DNA from: Melampsora larici-populina 98AG31
Lineage: Eukaryota; Basidiomycota; Pucciniomycetes; Pucciniales; Melampsoraceae
Assembly (NCBI RefSeq): GCF_000204055.1
Contig: NW_006768787.1
Coordinates: 488,309-552,308, forward strand
Direction: 5' to 3'
Length of the DNA stretch: 64,000 nucleotides
Shown here: one piece after another, positions 37,301-49,099 of the stretch
Layout: every line of letters starts with the position of its first letter
Position numbering within the stretch: the first letter of the stretch is position 1
The notes under the pieces: generated by a model
The model's database searches: none
The model's input: the letters and a program-made list of their open reading frames with translations, nothing else
What the model was told of the DNA's origin: nothing
Program-made: the position numbers and the translations under genes

Positions 37301-37644
37301 GGTTTGTCCACATTTTCTCTTCTTATCTTATTTCTCTCCTATCTGAATCTGACTGGATTTCTTCTTTGATTTACAGGAGCATGAAGATCGATTCCCCAAC
37401 CTATCAAAACTCGCCCGTGATTACCTCGCCATCTCTGCCACATCGTGTGCATGTGAGCGGACTTTCTCAGCCGCTGCCAACATATGTACTCCATCGCGAG
37501 GTAGTATGCTACCTAAAATGATGGAACGTCTTGTTGGTTCTCAGGCTTGGTTAAAAGAGGGAATGGTACCTGATGGAGCTTTTGAAGCTGCTTCCAAGGC
37601 TTTTCAAAACTACTTAGACAGGAAGGTAAAAACTCGTCACTAGA
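34344..37644 (+). pseudogene. hAT transposase gene with multiple nonsense codons
   Basis: Starts at Met 34344 with a Ser/Pro/Lys-rich tail (exon to 34660, donor GTTTGT), then PFEVPDGADLSQGSDIEIIG, a BED-finger-like block (DYKCLWCGLTF, then H-x-n-C), LIHDVWTTKGNRFAFVG, SSTHHVKCYAHKLNLVVGHG, and the C-terminal dimerisation segment FPNLSKLARDYLAISATSCA followed by CERTFSAAANI. Exon-like blocks are joined by short GT..AG introns. In-frame stops occur at 34732 (TGA), about 35131 (TGA), about 35210 (TAA) and about 35684 (TGA), so it is inactive. Each could arise from one C-to-T change in an Arg or Gln codon. Confidence 0.85.
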
Positions 37645-38871
37645 TGTACCCACTCTATCTTAAATCAAATCAAATCAACGGATCTTTGTTCCCTATCCAT
37701 TATGTTTTTTATTTCTTTTACTTCTATTTTCTTGTCTTTTGTTTAGTTTTTTTTGTTTTTTTTCTATAGACATTATATCTACTCTCCTACTTGCTCCAGC
37801 CCCGTTGGCTCGGACAAGTACACATAGATTTACAATAAAAACTTTGTTTTTTGCTTGCCTCAAACCCAATCTCTTGCCTCAGTTCGCGCTATACAGCGCA
37901 ATAGTGCGTTACCTTAGCGGTTTAGCGCGCAATATTAGGGCGGTTCAAGTAGGCTTTTTAAGGCCCTTTTTTAAAGTTTAAGTTTGTTTCGGAACTCTTA
38001 AATTTTACGTAAAATTTAAAGTCTGTGAACCACCTTTAGAGGTGGTTCACACTTTTGCGATCTCGTAAACAGTCATAAATTTTAAAATCTTCTTCACTAA
38101 AACCAGGAACAAAGCAAAAAAAAAATGCCCTTCCTCTTTTTCTTTTTTTGTCGCTTTGTTCCTGGACGTTGCCTTTTTTTTTGGAACAAACATGTTTTTT
38201 TTCTCAGCAATTTTTTTTTGAAACTAACACCTCTTTCATTAACAAAGTTTTTCCACAAGGGTCCAAAGACATCATGTCGGGCTTTGGCCGAGGTCCCCGA
38301 AATGGTCATTCACGTATCGCCAACTCTGCTTGTCTTGTCTATCCTCCCATCCAAAAGCATCCTCGTCAAACACCGACCCCCGCTCAATCGTCTCATCCTC
38401 TCAAACGCTCACCGGATATCATATCGCGCTTAGCAAACATCAGGACTCAATCACGGCTTCAGGGCTCCCTTGCTGGGCACGTGGACTCCGGATGCATGTA
38501 CATTTCATATCGAAACATGCCCTCGGAATCTTGATCATCAGGACGATCCTCAAGCTTTTCATCTTTCATGAAATCAGGAGCCACACCCGCCACACCCATT
38601 CCAAAGCACTATTCAAAACTCTTACCTCATCATCCACCGTCAATTCTCAAAGATAACTTATTCCCGCTCGTGCTGGACCTCTACATTCTCCCAAAAGGCC
38701 TCATCCTGTTTCTCCGTTTTGTCTATCAGATCCTCGTCTCGTCTATCATATCCTCCGATTTGGATCTCCAATTTGATCTCCTTTTCTTTCTACACTTTTG
38801 TTTGAACGCTCCAAATTCGATCTCCTTTTCTTTCTACACTTTTCTTTGAACGCTTCATCATTTTTCTGAAA

Positions 38872-39027
38872 CTTCTCACCTCTCTCCGATTTTGTTCTTG
38901 GTTCATTAGGCCGACTAGCTCAGATTCTCCCTTCCGTCGAACAAAATAAAGCCCTTCTCACCTCTCTCCGATTTCGTTATTGTTTCATTTGGCCGACTAG
39001 CTCAGATTCTCCCTTCCGTCGAACAAA
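38872..39027. repeat. 74-bp tandem duplication inside the Harbinger
   Basis: Copies at 38872-38945 and 38954-39027 share CTTCTCACCTCTCTCCGAT and GGCCGACTAGCTCAGATTCT with a few differences. A shorter duplicated unit of about 43 bp (GATCTCCTTTTCTTTCTACA) lies just upstream at about 38771-38855. They precede the accessory ORF and may be promoter repeats. Confidence 0.75.
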
Positions 39028-39087
39028 GTAAGCCTGATTTATTACTGGTTCCAACCGTGTTTGATTTGGAGTTTTGTCTCTTTCTAA

Positions 39088-40853
39088 ATGCCTCTGATAT
39101 CTCAGCCCACTGGAAAGGTACGTACGAGAAATTTCATCAACAAAAGTGCTGAAATTCGATTCACGACCCATTCACTGACATCTGAAAGTTTTGCGTTTGA
39201 ACGGATGTAGGCACCTCGGGCTCGTCGCACGCGAGCGCAAATCGAGGCCGATCTGATTGTGTCCGGTGTCCCAGCGACGTCTAGACCGACGCCAGCGGCG
39301 GTTAAACGTTCTCGACTCGCCGCGAACGCAAGGGCACGCAGCGCTTCAGTGGCTCCTTCTACCAAGTTGACCAAGGACAGCCCCAGTTTGGACAACATCG
39401 ATTATCAAACAATCATCTTGTACCTATCCAAACCCAATATCCGGAATGCGTTATTCGGTGGCGGCAGTCAAACCAAAGTTTCTGGAATGCCGATGAATCC
39501 CAAATCTCTGTTAAACCCCCTCGCCATCGAGATCAACAACGATTACAATGTTCGCCATAACACTACGAACATGCGATTAAATGGACGAATATTGTATTTA
39601 CGCCTCAAACGTTACAAAGCGAAATACAAAGCGGCAAAGGATTTCAGTTTGAAGACTGGCAGTGGCCTTTCTGCGAAAAACGTGGCGGACGGAATTCACA
39701 CTATGGAAGATCTCTTGGAATCGATGTGTCCTTATTATCAGGAAATGGATGCCCTCTTCCGTGACAAAGGGAATGTCACACCCTTTGGTATACTTGACAG
39801 TAGCGTTGGCCCTCAGGAAGGTTTTGATGACAGCGATGGAGACTGCCCTGCTGCTGCAATCACTCTGGAGCTTCCTGATAGCAAGGGTGAGACCACTGAT
39901 GGGCATGACCACGGTGAGATAAAACTATTACTATCTGATCTCTCATCATACCTCATGTATTTTGGAAGACGCTGACAGGAACTTTTGCGCGCTTTGTTTG
40001 GTTTTTGATTCCTCTAGCACGTGCAAATCGGCCAAAAGCTCCTCAAGCGACCTTGAACAACACCTCTCGGTTTCCCAGCCCAGACGCTGAGGAACTAGAG
40101 GCTTACGCGGAATACTTTAACACTGAAATCGATCCTCTCAACCGCCACGTCCTCGAAGACCCCTTGCCTGTGCTCTCGCCCGGTCAACCAAACACCGACA
40201 GCGGTTCCAACTTTCCAGGTCACACCAGGGCTCGATCTACCCATGAGGATTCAGAGGACGAAGTACCCGCAGAGAAATCAATTGCAAGACCGCCTCGCAA
40301 ATCTTACAAGAGACTTACCGCGAGAGAAGCTGGACTCACAGCTGAGGAACTTGCGTTGGACAACAGCTCTGACGAAGATGGCGTGGTTGCCATCAAAGAA
40401 CCTGCGAAGAACGCCCAATCAGTGAAAGCCAACGAAGGAAGCAATCGTCGAGCTGCTCGTTCCACTCTGTCCCGTCGAGGATTGGACTCACTACCTTCGA
40501 TCGATCCGTCACAAGTTCACAGCAAAGAGAGCAAGCACGCCTTAGCCAATGCCATTCAATTGGGAAATGACGCGAAGCTGATGATGATCAACAAAGCCAA
40601 CGAGTTGCGTGAACACCTTGAATCCGCTCGAATCAAATCAGAACTCGAGGCTCGCCAGTCAGACCTCAGTTGGGCCAAGGAAAAGTATTTCCTTGAGCGC
40701 CAGGAACAGCGCGAGGCCGAAACGAGGAGGATTGCGCAAGAGGTAAATAAGGATCGCAAGGCCTTTTGCGAGAGGTTGGTCATGGACGGTAAAACTCCGC
40801 AGGAGCTTGAGGCGTTCTTACGTTTAGTATATCCAGCCAAAGAAGCATGGTGA
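39088..40853 (+). CDS. Harbinger accessory protein (unknown function)
   Basis: Three exons, 39088-39117, 39211-39913 and 40018-40853, with GT..AG introns and matching phases, make 522 residues. No named domain recognised. The N-terminal part is basic (ARRTRAQIEADL). A central globular segment reads NNDYNVRHNTTNMRLNGRIL and is followed by acidic and Ser-rich linkers. The C-terminus is a long charged helix, probably coiled coil (SELEARQSDLSWAKEKYFLE). Harbinger elements generally carry a second, often Myb/SANT-like, DNA-binding protein needed for transport and excision; position and structure suggest this plays that role, but I see no clear Myb motif. Confidence 0.7.
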
Positions 40854-41070
40854 GTACCCCTGCTGTTTCAAGTCAATTATATCTTAGTAGTCAGCATCTG
40901 TGTGCTGACTGCGCATCTTGATACCTATGATACCTAGATGATGTTCTATCAGCAATCGTCTTTCACTAGCACGGTACCAGTCATGTATCTTTTGGGTCGC
41001 TATCGCCACCTAGTTAGTAAGAGCACTCGTCTTCACTGTTCACTTTCCCGTTGTCAGTTATGTCCCCTGT

Positions 41071-41342
41071 AATCTTTTTCTTACACCTCAGTTTACTGGT
41101 CTCGTCCTCCTATGTTTGGAAATATCTTGCCCTTGTTTTGTTCTTGCCCTTGATTTGTGATAAGTACTACAGTGATTCTTTGTAGTTAATCTTTTTCTTA
41201 CACCTAAGTTTACTCGTTTGTAGTTAATCTTTTTCTTACACCTCAGTTTACTGGTATTGTCCTCCTATGTTTGGAAATATCTTGCCCTTGATCTGTTCTT
41301 GCCCTTGATTTGTGATAAGTACTACAGTGATTCTTTGTAGTT
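41071..41342. repeat. Tandem repeat, 117 + 38 + 117 bp
   Basis: A 117-bp unit at 41071-41187 (starts AATCTTTTTCTTACACCTCA, ends TTCTTTGTAGTT) recurs at 41226-41342. Between them lies a 38-bp partial unit (41188-41225). It is located between the convergent genes of the Harbinger, in the region of the 3' UTR of the accessory gene. Confidence 0.85.
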
Positions 41343-41699
41343 ATTTGAAATAAATACCTTTTTCAGTCCGTAATGAAATGAGTTGAGATTGAGTGAGATT
41401 ATCGAATCACCAACCACAAGGTAACACCTAAAATGTTATACTCCGGACCTTTGGCATTGATGTGCCGTTACAGTCACGCGTTAGATTCTGAGGGAGCAAT
41501 TTCTGGAGGCAACCTCGCGTGTATCTTAACAATCAAGAAAACTATAACTTCATTACGAACCACAATTACTAACACTTCGATAACAGGTCACAAACTTGAT
41601 AGATGCTGGGTAAGACAGAATTGAGACAAACACTAGAAGAAGGCCATTGAAACCAAGAAAGCACGGATGGAGAAACACACAAAAAGGACATTGTCTATA

Positions 41700-43088
41700 T
41701 CAAGCTACAATTGGTAAACCTCCGCTTTGCCAATTGTAGGCCACCGCGTGGTCTCGGACACTCTCACGTTTCGCCCTTCCAATCTCAATGCCCACTGGCT
41801 CGGGAAAAGCACCTCCTTGCAACCGCCCAGCTTCACCACGTTCTGGTAAGAGCAGATCGTCCTCTTTAGTCCAAGCGTTTCCAAGCCCTGCCAACATATT
41901 ATGTAATATGATGCACGTGCGTACCCAATGCAGGATATGATACATGTCCCCCCGAGAGTTCAAGGACAACCTCAGGCCTTGAAGTGACGCCCATCGAGAC
42001 TTTAAGATCCCAATGCAGTGTTCATTTCTAACCCGGGATTTTGCAATACACCAATTGAAGTCTTTGTTTTGCTCAACCTCGGCGGCTTGACCTTTGTACG
42101 CAGGGACCACGGTTTCAGAAGGTAAGTAAGCGGAGTCCGCAATTATGTATTCGCCTGGGGTAATTTATCCAATCAGTTTGGGTCATTTCAATCAAGCAAA
42201 ACAGTTTCAACACAAACCTTGTCCAAAATAAAGGGCTGGCTGATTTGCCATTTCACACTTGGCATAAACCGTACTATCACAACAGGATCCTGGCCAACCC
42301 GCGTAGGCGTACGTAATTCTTCTGTCGCAGTCACACACTATCTGCACGTTGATCAAATAGCGATGCTTGCGGTCAAAGAAGACCTCTCCGTCACGACCGG
42401 GACGTTGAAACAGAGGAATGGTCGTTCCATCCACGAAACCCACACACCGTGGAAAACCGTCGCGTGAGAGGACTGTTGAGATAGCCTTGCGTCTGTCCGC
42501 ACTTGGCCATGTGAGGTAGTGAGCCCCTACTTCCAAAAGGGCCGTAATAACTCGTCTAGTACAGTTGATAACGGAGCCTCGCCCGACCTTGTAATTTCTG
42601 GCAAAACGTCCAACCGAGGCTCCGTTGCCATTGCTGCCCAGTCGCTCGAGGGTGATGGCCAATTGCTTTTCAATTGGCGGCTGCGGATTATTACTGGTGG
42701 AAATGAATATCGGGTGTGACTCTAGTAATTGAAGCAGCGCGAGGAAGCCCTCTGGGGAGGTACGCATCGCCTGGCGAAAGTCGGTCCTTCGCGAACGAAG
42801 CATGTCGCGTAAATCGAAAGCCGTTGGGAACGGATCCCGTACACGTGCGTGAAGGTACCGTCGTGAGAGTAAGTGACCAAGTAGCGCACCCCACATCTCT
42901 TCTTCGTTGAAAAGCGTATTGTACACATTCGCCGTTACGTTATCGTCATAAAAGACCAAGGTGCCTTCCGTTGGAATGGTTGGTGATAGTGAAACATCAG
43001 GCATGTTCCAGTCGGAGTCCATATGGGCCACAACGCAAAGGTTAGTGAGATCACGGAGCGTTGCAGTTCTCTCGGAGACGCGCGGCAT
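41700..43088 (-). CDS. Harbinger DDE transposase (intact)
   Basis: Two exons, 43088-42218 and 42154-41700, joined by a 63-nt intron (GTTTGTG..CCAG), give 441 residues. The DDE nuclease residues are visible: GFVDGTTIPL (first Asp), GWPGSCCDSTVY (second Asp), RVRNEHCIGILKSRW (Glu). Upstream is a helix-turn-helix-like part (VGRFARNYKVGRGSVINCTR). The frame is free of stops, unlike the other transposases in the window. Met 43088 (MPRVSERT) is preferred over the upstream in-frame Met 43184. Tail-to-tail with the accessory gene. Confidence 0.88.
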
Positions 43089-43726
43089 TTTCAGGGATGA
43101 ATGATGAAGAGGCGGTGTGCGAGTGAGTGAGATGTCAAACTGAGAGTGAGTGAGATGTCGAACTGAGTATTTGGATAATTTCAAAATTTTCCAAATAAAG
43201 TGGATGGATGTGGATATCTATATGGGGCTTCCGCTGATTGCACTTCCGTGTTGCCAAGCACCCAAAAAAAAGCCCCCTGCTTGTGCTCACGGGCTAGGAT
43301 GCCAATTGTCGTTCGGCGTCAAGAAAAGAAAAAAACGCCAGGGCCGACCGTTAAGAAAATTTGGACCTGGATTAACAAGCACTTAAAACTTATAATAAGA
43401 CTGTTCGTGACTTTGCAAACTAGAATTTTAAGGTGCGACCATCCTTAAAAAAGGTGATCGGGTCTGGGCGACACGGGTGTTCACGACTTTCTTCTTGAAC
43501 CGCCCTATTGCGGTTGCTTCTATAGAGCGCAATATTGCGCAGAGCGGAGCATTTTTCTCGCTGTGATACCTTGTGAGGTTTTTTTCCATAGCGGGTTGCG
43601 ATTGGATTGCATTGCGTTATATAGCGCATACTCCGCATCACACTGAAAATAGTTCAAAATTCAGTGCGTAGCGGAGCGGTTCCGGCGTTGGTCGAGGAGT
43701 CAGTCCTCCTCAGGCCTACTCTCGTC

Positions 43727-43785
43727 CCCAGAGGTGATAAATGTTAGCGAGAATACCTATTCTCCATAGATTTATCACCTCTGGG
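43727..43785. repeat. Perfect 16-bp inverted repeat (hairpin)
   Basis: CCCAGAGGTGATAAAT at 43727-43742 is inverted as ATTTATCACCTCTGGG at 43770-43785. The 27-base interior contains a second palindrome, GAGAAT/ATTCTC. It lies about 50 bp outside the right end of the hAT element. Confidence 0.85.
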
Positions 43786-45808
43786 CCCCCCCCACACCAC
43801 ACCTAGTAGGATGTTGATCTGGCAAAGGTTAAATCTTGCTGTGGTAGAATAGGCCAGTGGAGAATTGAAGACGGGAAGCTGTATCCAATTGGATAGCCCT
43901 CCCACGAGTTGGAGATTAGCAATCTTAGAATATACATTCACCTCTTGACACCACTCTATGTAAGAATGGAGTGAAAGAATCATGTGTAAAAACAACTTGA
44001 TGAGTTTCCTTATGTGTACTCTTAATTGAGACCAAGTCACTTTACATGATGAAGATCAATGGATCAAATGATTTGTATATATAGAAAGAGAATGCTAAAA
44101 GGATTTGAATTTCAAACAAACCAAAACACATTAAAAAATTGAAAAATTTAAACATCAGACAAGAAATGTAATTCACTCTTTCTTCAAGAAAGTGGGGAGT
44201 GATTGATATACTTCAGAGGCGTGGTTTTGCCAGTGGCAAGACATTTGGGGCAGGTGAAACCCACCTTGCCTTGTTAATTGGGAAGGGGAAGTGGGAAGAG
44301 CTTGTTGATGTGCTAAAAGTGAGATTTGAATGTGGGTCTTTTGGAGGTGTTGTGGTTGCAGTTGAGTTGAGGTGAGATGGTCAAACAGAGGTGGTGATTG
44401 ATTAAGTGGAAGGGGGGAAGCTGAGATGAGGGCAGAGGACCACAGGGCCTGTCACACCTGTGCCTTACTCAAAGTTCTCACCAAGCTTTCATTGGGGATG
44501 TGATGTAGCGGAAAGGAAGAGTGAAAGAATTGTGTTGGCTTTCACAGGTAAGGGACCGGTCACTGAAAGGCCTGACTGTCAGGGCTCTCCCGATGGCCCC
44601 TTGTTCTCCCAAGCCCTACATTTCAAGGTGCGCCCTGGTTGGCCCTGCCCACCTCCTGGGAGCCTTTTGGAATTTCCGGGGCTATCAAAGGCCCCGTGCC
44701 CGGCCACAATTTTTGGGGGCCGGGTCATAGCCCTAATCACACTTTTGTAGTGTACCTGGTTTAAGTGGCAAGCAAACAGGCCCTCATTGCACAAAGGTGT
44801 GAATGACAAAAGAGATTCAAATTTCTGTTTTTCATTTTCAACGGATAGTGTTAAAACAACAAGATCAATTCTTGACATCTAATGACAACATATTCTTTGC
44901 TCCAACTAGATGGCCGATATTACCAAGGTGAACTAGTCCATACTGTTTTTAAGTTGTTTAGTCACATAGTGTTTTGTGCAATAAATGCCCAATGCACTTT
45001 TTTAAAAAAACAGGCCCTCAGTAACAGTGGTCCTGCTCAGCAAAACATGCAAGGGTAGGGTTTTTTTCCTATGTTCCACAGTCCTTTTTGGGTCCTATCT
45101 CATTCAAAATCTTGGGGTATGGGTGAGTTTGATGAGATCAACTTTAGGCTCAGTATGAGGAAAGGTCATTCTTCCTGGCATCTTACATTGTGGGGGGAAG
45201 TTCCAGTGTTCACGGATGCCAGAAAGACTACCAATGCCCAGGGGGTGCGTGAGCAGAGTTGAAAGCCCAGCAGTGTTCAATCAAATGACAAGATAATTGC
45301 AAACGGATGATGTGAATCCCAAAAGCTCCAGACGATATAGAAGTGTTACAAGAATATACATAAGCAGTAAAGAAATTGAAGATAAAAATAGGATCATCAA
45401 TGGCCGAGGTCAGCAAGCCTGAGTAAAGCAGGACTGATCGGGTTTCAAACCAGCCTTTGGGTGTGTTTATGACTCATACTTGATGTCTTCCCAATGGACA
45501 TTGAAGTCACAGCGTCCCAAAAATGCCCTGCACCCCGCCGGGGTATTGAAAACCCAATGCTAAAGAATGAAAGTCTTCCGACCAAGAAAAGAAAAGACTT
45601 CTAAGCTAGCTCCCCACCTTAGGTTCATGCTATGTCCTTGGAGGATAAAGAGTGATATGATGAAATTCTTTTAAAGGCAACCGGATAGGGTTGTCGTCCA
45701 TGTTGCGTCTATTATCGGTATGCACAAGGTTGCACAGAATCATATAGAAAGATCCTGACAAAGACGGATTCGAAGGAATGTATAACGGTGGCGCCAGGAT
45801 AACTCGGG
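43786..45808. other. Long stretch without a recognisable gene
   Basis: About 2 kb. A GC-rich patch (about 44560-44740, with CCCGTGCCCGGCCAC) resembles transposon termini, but I could not find its partner. No coding structure supported. Confidence 0.35.
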
Positions 45809-47110
45809 TCAATGCATGCCTTCAAAAATCTCGCTGTCACAATCTGAAAAGGCGGGTGAAATAGGCCATCGGGCTTTCCAATCAGCATCGCTGAGAGTCG
45901 GTGACCGCATAATGTCAGCGGATTGAGAATAGGCGTCTGACGAAGTATCAATTTGGTCTTGCGAGTCCGAGAGCGAGGAGCTACGAATAAAAGAGCCCAT
46001 CATTTCACCTAAATGTAGGGAATGAACATTGCCTCAGTGGAACGCCCTGTAAATCATCAAAAACAGATAGGAAATCGTCACTGACCACACCAAGTTCCCA
46101 GAGATTGCTTGATAGATTCCAATTCGACTAGATCGGCAAGTGTCAAGTTCGCTGCCGAGATGGGAGGTGAAGCAAGTCGCTCGGGGTATTGATTCAAGTG
46201 CCTGATAAATATAAATCAGCTTATGTGGAATTGCAGCCTAGCATTGGCCGTGGGCATGTAATTAGACTTACCAGGTTGAACCACGCATGGGAGAACCATC
46301 AGCAAAACGCACGCTGTGAAGCTTCTTAATGCCGCTAAAATCTTGAGATTGCTTATGCCCAATTTCCAATGGCTGAGGAGAGAGTTGGAGTGGGGTGGGG
46401 CGATGTCGAACCTTGCGATGTTTGAGAGATGGGCGGCGTTGGTCTCGAGTGGCTTCGCGGTGCTGTGGCGAGCTATATGGTCCGGGCGTGAGAGGCGTGA
46501 ATGGTGTGGCAGGGGGGGAAGTGACCGATGTCTGGCACTGGGAATGGAAGCTGGGGCGTAAAAAAGCGCTTGATGGAGCTGATGAGGGCATATCAGCGAC
46601 AGTGCTATCTTCATGCGACGGTTCTAGATGATCTGATTTTGACCGATTGTTCTGGTGTGGACTAGCAAGATCTTGGGAACTGAAATGTGTTCCTGTCGGC
46701 GATGGTCCCCATTCAGCTATGGCTCGGGCTGATAGGGGTGGTAGGACATTGAAGTGCAAATCACCCTTGATGAGGGCGGGGGAGACAGGAGTGTGGTTGG
46801 GCGATTTGTTGCGGCCCGGGCGTAGTAGTCGAGATCCAGGGGAACTGCTGAAGTTTCGATCGGAGGGAGAGGTCAAGATTTGCTCATCTTTGCCTTCGAC
46901 GAGCAACATGGGTGGTGGGCGTGATTGAGTTCGAGAGGATAGCTTCAAGGAGCTTGCAAAGCCAGCTGGAGGACTTGCCAACCGAGTCAGAGAAGGCTCT
47001 GCGATAGTATCAGCCACAAGAGATGATATAAAGTGAGCATATGTCAGGATAAATTTTCTCAAGATATGAAGAGATTACCAACCTTGAAAAGAGCATACAA
47101 CTTGGGTCAT
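45809..47110 (-). CDS. Ser/Pro-rich hypothetical protein
   Basis: Four exons on the minus strand: 47110-47083 (28 nt), 46998-46272, 46201-46086, 46008-45809, all GT..AG with matching phases, 356 residues. Not recognised. Most of the protein is disordered: Ser, Pro, Arg and His rich, with proline-directed sites such as SPPATPFTPLTPGPYSSPQH, which could be phosphorylated. A more ordered C-terminal part includes LTLADLVELESIKQSLGTW and SPTLSDADWKARWPISPAF with acidic residues. No signal peptide or membrane helix. It is an island of host-like gene structure between repeat blocks. Confidence 0.6.
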
Positions 47111-47831
47111 GTTGGAGTCTCTAGCCAGAGAATAGCCTTAGAACAGTGTGTTGATCGAGGACGCGAAGGGAATGGACGAGAGAAGGGCCAGCGTATCCCC
47201 CAAATATTCGCAATCAGGGTGCCAAGAGATCAAACTCAGGGATCAGAACTTTAAAAAAAGGGCCCAACAGGAAGAATGTACAAAATAACTGGGCAAATAA
47301 AGAAGTAACGAAGAAGGACTATAGTCGACAAGGATCGATGTGAAAAGAAGGGAAAGTGGGTAGTTCTACTCACTCAGTCTTATACGAATGAAGAACGAAT
47401 TGTGAAAAGGGATGAGACAAGCAACACCATTCAAATGATGTCCAGACCCCCTCAAACGTCTACGTTACAGACTATGATCTCTCTCCACTGCCCCGCTGAG
47501 GAAAGAAAGGTCAAACAAGTACGAGAGGGTTCGCACTGAGTACATACAGCTCTCGCTGAGACTTGAATATTCAACGGATGCTGCGATGATCAGGTCAGGT
47601 CTATCTCGTAATAAATGTTGCATGAATGCGACTTTGAATATAGATTTACGAGAAAGGGGTCCAAAAGCTGGACGTATGTATGTTCACCAGCAATTCCAAT
47701 TGCAGCAAGGTGGTGACCGCAGAGCAGATGTTTGAAATACCTTGTTCAAGTCAAATCGCTACGTAGACCGAGAACACGAAGCGACAAGCAACACGGGAAC
47801 CTCAACCTCATCACATTGCCAAATTACAATA
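47111..47831. other. Upstream region of the Ser/Pro-rich gene, no gene seen
   Basis: Likely holds that gene's promoter and 5' UTR. No other feature supported. Confidence 0.35.
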
Positions 47832-48274
47832 CAGTCGTTCTCAGAAATGTTGGAAAATTGCAAAATCTCGAGCTGAGCTCGGGGTCCGTGCGCTGAGCAG
47901 TGACACGCAGATACAAACACTGACAAAAACTTTGATTTTGACAGGTATCTCAAGATGAAAATTCGATTACTTTCCATCATACCTCGATGACCAGACTACT
48001 ATCTTGCCAATGGCCAGGCTAACGGACCAATGTCTTCAGAAAAACGGTGAAAACATACGATTTCATGGTTAAGGGGTTGTAACACGAGCTGAGGATCAGA
48101 GGAAGGATGGCATGGAGAGGACACAAGGGAGTTGAGGTTGGTGAAAGGGACACTGATCTCCACTCGACAGCTGCCATGACTTTTCCGTGACACATGTCAT
48201 GAAAAAGTCGCCTCCTCGGGACCACGACCTCAGCTCGAAATGTTGGATTTTTCCAACATTTCTGAGAACGACTG
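47832..48274. repeat. Inverted repeat pair, about 46 bp arms, 350 bp apart
   Basis: CAGTCGTTCTCAGAAATGTT at 47832 is inverted at the right (AACATTTCTGAGAACGACTG, ending 48274). The match continues inward, with gaps, through a CTCGAGCTGAG/CTCAGCTCGA block. The right arm also contains a perfect local hairpin at 48238-48261 (AAATGTTGGA, TTTT loop, TCCAACATTT). Probably the ends of a small decayed transposon. Confidence 0.55.
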
Positions 48275-49095
48275 CACATACCTCGATGATGCAAGTCGAC
48301 CACAGATCAAAGATTTTCTCCACATCCAGACTGTCGGACAACGGAGTGTTCCAGTGGAGGATCCGGATTCCGCAACGAAACTCCCTCCCTCCACTCACCT
48401 GACTTGAAGATTTGCAATTCTCGACCTCCACAAAACTTGCATCAAACTCTAAAATTTGGTCAGTGAAATTACTCTTCATGATTTTTCAATGGTCATCAAG
48501 GCCAAAATCTACCACAAAAACTGCGTATGGACGGGCTTGGCACGTGCCCATTTCAGGGGGGGGTTCAAGTCAAGTTTTGGCGGTGAACAAGTTTACATGT
48601 TTTCTTGAAATTTACTGTAAATCTTATAAAGACAGGCTTTACTCTCAAGGATATGACCGTTTGAAGAACCTTCTGATCATATTAAAGTAAATTTTGAAAA
48701 ATCAATAAGAATGACATACCATCTCTCAGAAATTTGATGTTGACACTTTTGAAGAATGACTAGGAAGTTTGAATTTCTGATCAAAATGATGATTTGATAT
48801 TCTTTTTTTAAAAATTTCCAAAAACATTTTAAAAGAATCTTTTGGTAAAACCAATTGTTTCAATTTACAAGTTATGAAAAAAGGTTTGATTTTTGAAATT
48901 TGCATGAGCTACCTAGTCCAACTTCAACTTAGATTCCAACTTCAATATCAAGTCTTTTTTGTTCTGTACAATGTTTGTTTTTTGATTCTCTAAAAGCAAT
49001 CTTTTGTGCTTTTATCCAGCTGCAGAAAAGTCAAAAGATGCTCACAATCTTAACAAAGATCAGTGTTCCGGGCACCCGGATCCTTCCCTTCCAAG
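48275..49095. other. Intergenic, no gene seen
   Basis: AT-rich sequence to the left of the retrotransposon. No supported coding region. Confidence 0.4.
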
Positions 49096-49099
49096 ACGG

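Larger units (their letters stand above)
37937..43506. mobile_element. PIF/Harbinger transposon, 5.57 kb, AGGGCGG family
   Basis: Both ends begin AGGGCGGTTCAAG (13 bp, perfect inverted repeats) and are flanked by ATT (37934-37936 and 43507-43509). The element carries a convergent gene pair: an accessory ORF on the plus strand and a DDE transposase on the minus strand, the normal two-gene Harbinger layout. It sits inside the 3' subterminal region of the hAT element. Its genes show no stop codons or frameshifts, so it could be autonomous. Confidence 0.85.
33920..43669 (+). mobile_element. hAT-type DNA transposon, degraded, split by a Harbinger insertion
   Basis: A 10-bp direct repeat AGCGGAGCGG lies at 33910-33919 and 43670-43679, large enough to contain the 8-bp duplication that hAT elements make. 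Between them is a degraded hAT transposase (34344-37644). The subterminal regions at both ends are rich in AGCGG, GCGCTATATAGC and GCGCAATATTGCGC motifs. Subtracting the nested Harbinger and its 3-bp duplication leaves about 4.18 kb, a normal hAT size. The terminal inverted repeats are poorly conserved, so the exact ends carry some doubt. Confidence 0.65.

Noticed and set aside
44560..44740. GC-rich patch with transposon-end-like CCCGTGCCCGGCCAC
   Set aside because: I could not find an inverted partner or a target duplication.
46216..46631. Long ORFs in other frames of the Ser/Pro-rich gene
   Set aside because: Shadow frames of the same exon; only the chosen frame links through consistent splice sites.
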